DNA of 64,000 bases from Amorphophallus konjac. Taxonomy: Eukaryota; Streptophyta; Magnoliopsida; Alismatales; Araceae. The translations under genes and the position numbers were made by a program. This document shows positions 57,767-64,000 of this stretch, one piece after another (positions within the stretch are counted from its first letter, which is position 1; every line of letters starts with the position of its first letter). The stretch covers positions 67,355,491-67,419,490 of the forward strand of contig CM040124.1 in assembly GCA_022559845.1 (NCBI GenBank), read 5' to 3'. The notes under the pieces are model-generated. The model was given only the letters and a program-made list of their open reading frames with translations. It was not told the DNA's origin and did not search any database.

Positions 57767-59959
57767 GGGCATGGAACGAAGGGTCACTCTCACAGCTCAC
57801 CCGCGGTGGCACTCAATTAGATGGCAATTTTAGATCGGGCTCTCACTCGCCGTCGACGGTGCAACTAAAAACAATACTAAACTAAGCAAGTAAATGCCAG
57901 CAGTGAAGAGTGTTCCGAAGCTCACTTGATCGGCGTGAGAACGCCGATCCCGACCGGAGACGAGGCGAGCGGGGAAGTGTGGGTTCCCCGCACACTGCGT
58001 CGATGAAGCTTCACCCTGCTAAAGAATTACATTCACTACTCCTCACACAGGAGGGTTGGACTAGGGGTGGGGAAATATGGGGTTACAAACAAACACTACC
58101 TCCCACAGGGAGGGACTATAAGCCGGCAAGGCGGGGTGCGGAAAAACTAAGCTTTAAGCCTAATGGAAGAAGTCATCGGTTCTGCCAGCTCTCTAGGGCA
58201 GCTAGATAGACAGTAACTATCGGTACTGGCATGGACTCTCCCAAACTCCGTTGTGGACGAAACCAGCGCCAAATCCTCCGGAGTTGGCCCAGGAGGTCGT
58301 CAGAATTTTTGCAGATTTTTTGGAAGACGGTGATGGTCGGGACAGAGTCGTGAACATGGTTGCTAGCTTCTGGATCTGGTAGCTTCTGAGTCACTGCAGC
58401 AGGAAGGCGAGACCACAACGGATGCTCCTGAGCTCTGATTCAGGTGTGGCAGAGTTGTTGGATTCGTGGTCAAACGCTCTTCGAAAGGAGACCGGCGAGG
58501 ATTCTGGAGGAGGTCGGAATAGATGGCGAGGACCCGAACAGTGACAGGGTATCAGGTCAGTTAAAGAGGGAACTGACCAGTGCACCCTAGGGAGGAAATT
58601 AGGAACTCACAGCTCTGGAATCCGAACGGAGTGCCGCTTCTTGGGTCTGGTAGAGGACTTGCAGAAGATGCCCCCCTCCGAAGGGCGTTCCAAAACGCAC
58701 ACCAGGGTGGCCATGAGGGCTTCTGTACTAAGCTCCCAGTTGTCTGCTAGAGATGACTTGCGGAGGTCAGTGAGAATCGATCCTCCGGACTACTACGGCG
58801 TCATCTGAGGGTGGATGAGCACTTACTGCGAAGCTGACTGAGAGACAAAACCGTTGGTATATGGTAGGCCACTTTGACCCTTGTGGAACGGTCGTGGGTG
58901 GTGCTGCAACTTGTTGGTACTCTGCTGCTGCGAATCTGCCTGGGTGGTAGGTGGAGATTGAGGATGATGATGGGGGAATGAGAGGGGGAACAAGGGAGGG
59001 GATGGGTCAGGGGTGAAGTCTGGCTGAGCGGGGACCAGGGGAGGGTAAAACCAGGGTGAGGGAGGAGGGATATGATTTGCTGGGGGCAGAGCTAGCAGGG
59101 TGGGGGATCTGGTGCGATTGGGAGAGGGAAGGGGAATGGGGAGAGAGGGGTGCGCAAACACTAGGGAGAATGGGGGAGAGGGAGGTGGGTGCGCACCAAT
59201 TCTTGGGGTTGGGGATTTTCCTTGATGGAGGGGGCCTAGGTAATGTCAATAGGTGCCTTGGAAATGTGAAGGGAGGCTTGGGAGAATGGAGAGACACTTG
59301 GGGGTGCTGAACAGGTGTATTGGTAAGTGGAAGGGTGCCTAGGGAGTGGTGGGAGTTAGTGGGGTGTTTAATGCTCTCTAGGGAGTTGAAATGACACTAG
59401 ATGAGGTGGAGGGTGATGTGGTGGAGAGAGGAGAGAGGTGGGTGTGTAGGTTTTAGAGAGAGAAAGGGAGGAGAGAGAAAGTGGCGCAAGAGAGAGAGAG
59501 AGGGATATGGGAGCTTCTTACTCCAAGGGCTTCTTACCCTATGGGTTGGCTTCTCACCAAGGGAACACACAAGATTGAAATCTGGAAATTCTTCAAATAT
59601 TCATTAGCTTCAAATGAGAGAAAGGGGTCCTATTTATAGGAAACCCACAATTTACAATAAGTCCCTGACTTTTTGGACTAATGATAAGAAACCAAGGGAA
59701 GGGGGGCGCCCCTGGGCCTAGCCCATATAATTCAGCCCATTAACCAAACTAATCAACCCTATGACACTTAACTTAGGTAGATGACTCATTAACATAGGTA
59801 CTTGACTCAAATAAAAGGAAAAATTACATAATTATGACTCAAAGAAAGTATAAAAATTACATGCCATGACTAAGAAAAATGTGGCGAACAAGATGAAGCA
59901 TAGCCGATGAGCAACGGGACCCTCAGAAAAATGTGGAGTGGTAGGAGATGTCCCCGTCA
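57767..59959 (-). repeat. E2 5' LTR, main part
   Basis: Continues the LTR interrupted at 35553 and ends GTCCCCGTCA. With 35139-35553 it totals 2608 bp against 2604 bp for the sister LTR. TATAAATA (minus) at 59631-59638. Confidence 0.92.
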
Positions 59960-59964
59960 TAATG

Positions 59965-60546
59965 AGTCATAGGTGTCTTTTCATATTTCTAGGCATTAAA
60001 GAGTCTTAGAATTTTTAAGTGAGTTATAATGAGTCATAGGTGTCTTTTCATATTTCTAGGCATTAAAGAGTCTTAGAGTTTGTCCTTTGATCTTCTTTGT
60101 GAAGTCTATAAAAAAAATCTTGTAGTCCTTATTTGAAGTAATAGAATGAAGAAAAAACCAGTTTTGCTATGACTATGAGTGTTCTTCCATATTTTTGGAA
60201 CCCCGGGTGGGAGGCCGAACCCCACTTCGCCCCGCCATGGAGGTCGTCCGTGAAGCTCCGGTGCATCGTCTTCGAGAAGAGGATGGGTGTGAAGCCCCAT
60301 CGAAGCACCACGATCTTCCTCCTTCACCGTTCAACTGCCATCGTCGTCCATCACCACCGCCGTGCCAACTGCAATGCTTGCAACCGCCATCACTGTAGAT
60401 ATGAATTGAAGAGCGCGACTGTGTCATCCCTGAGATGGGGATGGGTGTGAGGCCCCGACCGAGCTCCTCTGCTCTTCTCTAGTCACCTCGCCTTCCTGCT
60501 CTCCGGCTGACAGTTTGAAGTCCTTCCTCGACCTCGTGTCCCATCA
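59965..60546 (+). repeat. 3' LTR of the TRIM-like element, second part
   Basis: Resumes one repeat unit after the E2 insertion and ends CCATCA, followed by the TSD TAGGG. TATA box at 60107. Confidence 0.93.
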
Positions 60547-60551
60547 TAGGG

Positions 60552-60669
60552 CCTTTAAATGGATATAATAAATCCTTAATTCTTCTTAATTGCCCATTAA
60601 TCCTTTTAAATTGCTTAGGAATTATATTTTTAACCTGGAAAAATTCTTAGATAATTCTCAGGCGTTACA
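60552..60669 (-). mobile_element. Layer 0 LTR, start of the unit
   Basis: Right-hand end of the outer LTR, finishing CAGGCGTTACA on the plus strand (TGTAACGCC on the minus strand). It directly continues 2817 across the nest. Confidence 0.5.
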
Positions 60670-61085
60670 AGTTAGTTGCATGCATCATCTTGCATTGCCG
60701 CATCTCTCTTCCTAAGAGAGCCCCGTTTTGTGCATTCCTACACAAATCTTCATTCATCACGCCATTTTCCCACCCTTTACGTCCAAAAGTGGTTTAAAAC
60801 AACACCAACCAGGTGTGTGTCCGTCCATGATTTCATTGCTTTCATCCCAAGGGATTGATACTACACTACTTTTGTTCTAATTAACTTGGTGTTTGTTCAT
60901 TTTTTGCAAGGGTAACCAGGAGAAAGCCCTCTTCATCGGCCGGCCAAGGGAAGAGGAAGAAAAAACCCATGCAATCTCCCGCTCTCTTTTTTTAGACATA
61001 AACGTGATCACATACTCTTTCATTTGAGGTCTCTGACCTCTGACGATCACACAATCAACACACACTCACTCACGCGTGATTTTCC
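60670..61085 (+). mobile_element. Relic of a Tat-type LTR related to E3
   Basis: From about 60830 the sequence follows the E3 LTR in reverse: ATTGATACTAC, TTGCAAGGGTAA, then TCGGCCGGCC at 60937, then GATCAC and, near 61078, GATTTTCCAT as at the LTR end. It is diverged, with no intact terminus that I can place. 60670-60830 shows nothing recognisable. Confidence 0.6.
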
Positions 61086-61540
61086 ATTTCTCTCCTTTCC
61101 TTTATTGAGTAACTTCCCGCAGCGGTTACCTTTACTTTATTTCCATTCCTGTCGTTTACATTCCTATCAAATCCCGTGGAGAGTAATTTCTCGCAGCGGT
61201 TACCTTTACTTTATTTCCATTCTTGTCATTTACATTCCTGTCAAATCCCGCGGAGAGTAATTTCCCACAGCAGTTCCCTTTACTTTATTTACATTCCTAT
61301 CATTTACATTCCTGTCAAATCCTACGGAGAGTAACTTCCCGTAGCGGTTCCCTTTACTTTATTTCCATTCCTATCATTTCCATTCCTATTAAAACCCACA
61401 GAGAATAACTTCCTACAGCAGTTCCATTTCCTTATTTCCATTCCTGTACTCACAGAGAGTAACTTCCCGCCGTAGCTTCTTATGTTATAATTCTGCATAT
61501 TTCCTTTCTGTTAAAACCCATAGGAGCAACTTCCCGCGTG
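61086..61540 (+). repeat. Tandem ~75-bp repeats, five to six copies
   Basis: Units contain GAGAGTAACTTCCCGCAGCGG, split here as GAGAGTAA and TTCCCGCAGCGGTT, then CCTTTACTTTATTTCCATTC. The spacing is about 74-75 bp, and units degrade toward the right. Confidence 0.85.
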
Positions 61541-61591
61541 GTATATCTTTTCTGCATCTTGTGAGCTTTTCTTCCATTCCCATGACGTCGT

Positions 61592-62045
61592 TCACAAGTA
61601 CAGGGACCACTCTAGGGGTTTCCCGTCTGCTTCAATTGGCCCTTCGAAACCAAGGCCGGCTCTAAGGATTAACCTTGTCTTCTTCACCCATTTCAGCCAC
61701 CCTTGTGACTGCGACCCTAAGCCTTTGCCCGGTTGATAGCCCATGTTCATCATAATCTCCCATCCTTTAGAACGGGGAGGGAGATGTGGCATTAGTGAGG
61801 GAAGTGGCTTCTCTTATGTTAATGGGGCGCGACAAGGGTCACATATATCCAACAATGAAGGAATGGGCCAGTGGGTCGGCCAAACAGAGGGCAAGGAAGT
61901 GGTAATAGCATCCATCGTAGGAAGGATGGGCATGCTAAACACCTTGACAATCCGCCCCTTGTACGGGAACTTCAGGCATTGATGGTTGGTAGATGGCACA
62001 GTGTTCATGGCTTTGATGTAGGGACGGCCCAGTATGCCCTTGAAT
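61592..62045 (-). pseudogene. Tat-type protease-end/G-patch relic
   Basis: Minus-strand frames give KGILGRPYIKAM, then NHQCLKFPYKGRIVKVFSMP and MNMGYQPGKGLGSQSQGWLK, then AGLGFEG. This is the same order as in E3 at 52017-51521 (GRPYIQEL, KGRIIKV, MGYKTGKGLG), but from a different, diverged element. Its orientation is opposite to the LTR relic at 60830, so the block is rearranged. Confidence 0.75.
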
Positions 62046-62916
62046 GTTGCGTTGAGCTATGGTTTTGATGATAACTAAACTTCATGTGTGATGATAATTG
62101 TTTTGATGTGTGAGTGATCTATGGAAAATGTCTTCATCATAAATGAACTCGTCGTCATGACAAATGAACTCACATGTTGATATCTTGCTTTGCAGGTACT
62201 GCTACTGGGCTAGAATGCATGCGCCTTCATGCATGTTTTAGTGTGGGAATGTTAAGACTAATGTTCTTGTTCTTTTTGCCCATACTAATGTAGATTCATT
62301 GAGTATTCGTTGATATGAATTGGTTGCTTGTCATTATGTAAAATCATCTCCACTTCACTGTTTGTCTTTGTTGAAAGGATCCATCATCTTCCTCTCACTC
62401 ATACAAAATCATGACTCAATGATGATTGGATACATGTTGCTCTGGACTGAAGTTGGAACTCATATGAGATTTGATTGATTTGTATTGGCGACCCTTGAAT
62501 CCATGGTAAGTATCCATGAGCTGGAAATGAATTTCCATGTGCCTAGATTGGGAGTGATTCATTAGTCGTTCTCTCAATTGACTTCATTCGATAGTTAAAG
62601 ACTTAATGGTTTCAAAGTGTCTTATGCATATTCTTGAGGAGGTTCTTAAGATGAAAATGTTTTCAAAGCATCTATGCGTCTCATGCTAATGCTTTCATAA
62701 TCATACTTCATGTCATTTGGGTCTCGATCTCAAAACTAGCTTCATATGATAATGCATGACCCATATATTTTGATTTTGATCTAACCTCTTGCTTTATCAT
62801 ATTTTTCAGGATGAAAAATCATGGTTGATCATCATGGGATTATGGTAATATTTAATCAATTATTTCTCATTGATTTGATAGAGGTTTTAGCTATTTTTCA
62901 GACCCAAACTTGAAGG

Positions 62917-63075
62917 GTCGACCCCTGTAAACCAGAACCAAAACTTGGTTCCGTTTGGGTTCTGTTAGCCCGAGGGTCGACCCCTGGGGTCGACCCCTGT
63001 AAAACAGAACATGAAAATGGTTCTGTTGGTGTTCTGTTTGCCTGAGGGTCGACCCCAAGGGTCGACCCTTTCCGG
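62917..63075 (+). repeat. GGGTCGACCC palindromes with AACAGAAC repeats
   Basis: Five GGGTCGACCC-type palindromes, in two blocks separated by a roughly 65-bp duplicated unit containing CTGTAAA(A/C)CAGAAC and GTTCTGTT. Confidence 0.8.
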
Positions 63076-63669
63076 TACGGGACAGCGCCGTCAAATTTGA
63101 CCTTCGTTTAAGTGCGCCAAAAGTCCTCCCAATCCGGTCCAAAAGTCCCAAATCACTCCAGGATATGTGGATCTTATCCCAGGGCTATCTCTTGACCATC
63201 CTAGAGGCATAAATACTTCTTATTAGGTTGTAAACCCTAAGGGGACCAAGCTAGATCTGAAATTTCAAATTCCTCTCTATCCTTATGTGTGCAGGTCGCA
63301 GGCAGCAGCTCCAGGGCTTCTTCCACCATGTTTTGAGCGTGAATGTTAAGGGAACAAGCTGCAAACAAGTTTCTAATCGATCCCCAACTGGAAGTTGCAT
63401 AGAGAATCAAGCTACAACTTCAATTGAGCAAGAATCTTTCATCATCCTTCAAGAACGATCTAAGGGGAGTCAAGAGAGATCCAAGGGAGATCAAGAGAGT
63501 GCTGTCCAAGGAAAAGAAGAGTCAAGCAAGCCCGGATTAAAGCTCCGATCAAGTGGAGATTGAAGCCACATTCAAAATCAACAACATACATTCAAAGGAG
63601 AGCCAAATCAGGAGTTTTTCTCAACTGTGCCTTATTGTGTTTTAAGTTTCAGATTTGTGTTTCTTATAA

Positions 63670-63960
63670 ACTACATGCTTGTGTGTGTGTGTGGATCGTT
63701 GTTGGATCCGTGGTCATTTATGTGTGTCGTATTTGATTCATGTGTATGCGTAGGTCTTCCTAGATCTACGTGTGTATAAGGTTTGCTGCACTTGTCGTAG
63801 CGTGTGTGCGTTTTGTTGATCCGCTTGTTGGATCGTGTTGGAGACTTCGTCTCCGTGCGTGTGTGTGTGTGCATTGGGACACGTCCTCGTGTGTGTGTGC
63901 AGGCGTCGTCCTGCGTGTGTGGTTGGAGCGTCGTCTCCGTTTGGGGATTTATCCTCGAGT
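63670..63960 (+). repeat. GT-rich low-complexity tract
   Basis: Several (GT)4-8 runs mixed with CGTCGTC and GGATCG blocks. No gene on either strand is convincing. Confidence 0.75.
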
Positions 63961-64000
63961 GAAGTCTCACCTAGTTTGGTGAGGGGTGGACGTAGGGAGC

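Larger units (their letters stand above)
3901..59959 (-). mobile_element. Layer 2: E2, non-autonomous Ty3/gypsy element (gag plus integrase tail)
   Basis: Bounded by TGACGTGAAACG at the left and GTCCCCGTCA at the right, with TSD TAATG at 3896-3900 and 59960-59964. The PBS is on the minus strand at 35120-35136, so the element reads right to left: 5' LTR = 59959-57767 plus 35553-35139, internal region = 35138-34034 plus 8327-6505, 3' LTR = 6504-3901. Without later insertions it is about 8.1 kb with a 2.9-kb internal region. It keeps a gag-like ORF and a GPF/Y-like integrase tail but no protease, RT, RNase H or integrase core. That makes it a deletion derivative dependent on a relative, like elements called LARD or TR-GAG. 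Confidence 0.93.
2823..60546 (+). mobile_element. Layer 1: TRIM-like miniature LTR retrotransposon, split by the nest
   Basis: A very small LTR element with a 784-bp 5' LTR, 100 bp of internal DNA and a 3' LTR interrupted by 56 kb of later insertions (3' LTR = 3707-3900 plus 59965-60546). Both LTRs begin TGA(C/T)GGGATCG and end CCATCA. The five bases TAGGG flank the unit at 2818-2822 and 60547-60551, a textbook 5-bp TSD. It has no coding capacity and must have been moved by proteins of another element. Without the nest it would be about 1.66 kb. Its LTRs are longer than those of most TRIMs, so the class is approximate, but its limits are certain. Confidence 0.93.
62046..64000 (+). mobile_element. 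Probable SIRE-like copia LTR, running off the window
   Basis: Homology to the Tat relic stops at GAATGTTG, and the next bases read TTGAGCTATGGTTTTGATGATAA (given in part as GTTTTGATGATAACTAAAC), a common opening for long SIRE/Maximus LTRs. Later features fit an LTR: repeated GGGTCGACCC blocks (62917-63075), a TATA-like CATAAATACTT near 63210 and a GT-rich tail (63670-63960). I see no PBS or coding domain before the window ends, so the class is tentative. Confidence 0.4.

Noticed and set aside
63670..63960. GT-rich tract as a telomere-like or regulatory array
   Set aside because: Runs are short and interrupted, and the unit is not a telomere repeat; low-complexity LTR sequence is the simplest reading.

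Overview
The window is nuclear DNA of a seed plant, probably a eudicot. The evidence is the set of element families: Ty3/gypsy elements of the Tat/Ogre and Del/Tekay kinds, a CACTA (En/Spm) transposon with tnp2 and Transposase_24 genes, plant L1-type LINE pieces and plant mobile domain genes, all with GT-AG introns. I cannot name the species. I see no ordinary host gene, tRNA or rRNA. Nearly everything is transposable element, and most of the window is one insertion nest.

The nest can be read base by base from its target-site duplications (TSDs). Layer 0 is a long Del/Tekay-like LTR on the minus strand (1-2817, resuming at 60552-60669). Layer 1 is a miniature LTR element, TRIM-like, 2823-60546, with TSD TAGGG and an internal region of only 100 bp. 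Layer 2 sits inside the 3' LTR of layer 1: a non-autonomous Ty3/gypsy element called E2 here, 3901-59959, minus strand, TSD TAATG, with 2.6-kb LTRs. It keeps a gag start and an integrase tail but no protease, RT or integrase core. Layer 3 consists of two separate insertions into E2. A 25.7-kb CACTA transposon (8328-34030, TSD GTA) lies in its gag-like ORF. A 22.2-kb Tat/Ogre-type retrotransposon called E3 (35554-57761, minus strand, TSD GCCGA) lies in one of its LTRs.

The CACTA element carries a 12.9-kb array of about 72 copies of a 179-bp monomer, organised as three copies of a 20-monomer, 3578-bp higher-order repeat. It also has a decayed tnp2 transposase, a TNPA-like gene made partly of tandem 57-bp exon/63-bp intron units, a long fold-back next to tnp2, two LINE fragments, a C-rich tract and subterminal TTTCAGACGG repeats. 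E3 carries a broken gag-pro-pol with a G-patch and an archaeal-type RNase H on the minus strand. Antisense to it are two plant mobile domain genes, one with an intact ORF and one decayed. Dozens of short GACGCC/GGCGTC hairpins fill the non-coding parts of E3.

To the right of the nest (60670-64000) are a rearranged Tat-type relic (LTR piece, 75-bp repeats, protease/G-patch piece) and what looks like the start of a SIRE-like LTR running off the window. Most in-frame stops I checked in element genes are one C-to-T or G-to-A step from Gln, Arg or Trp, as expected for decay of methylated DNA.
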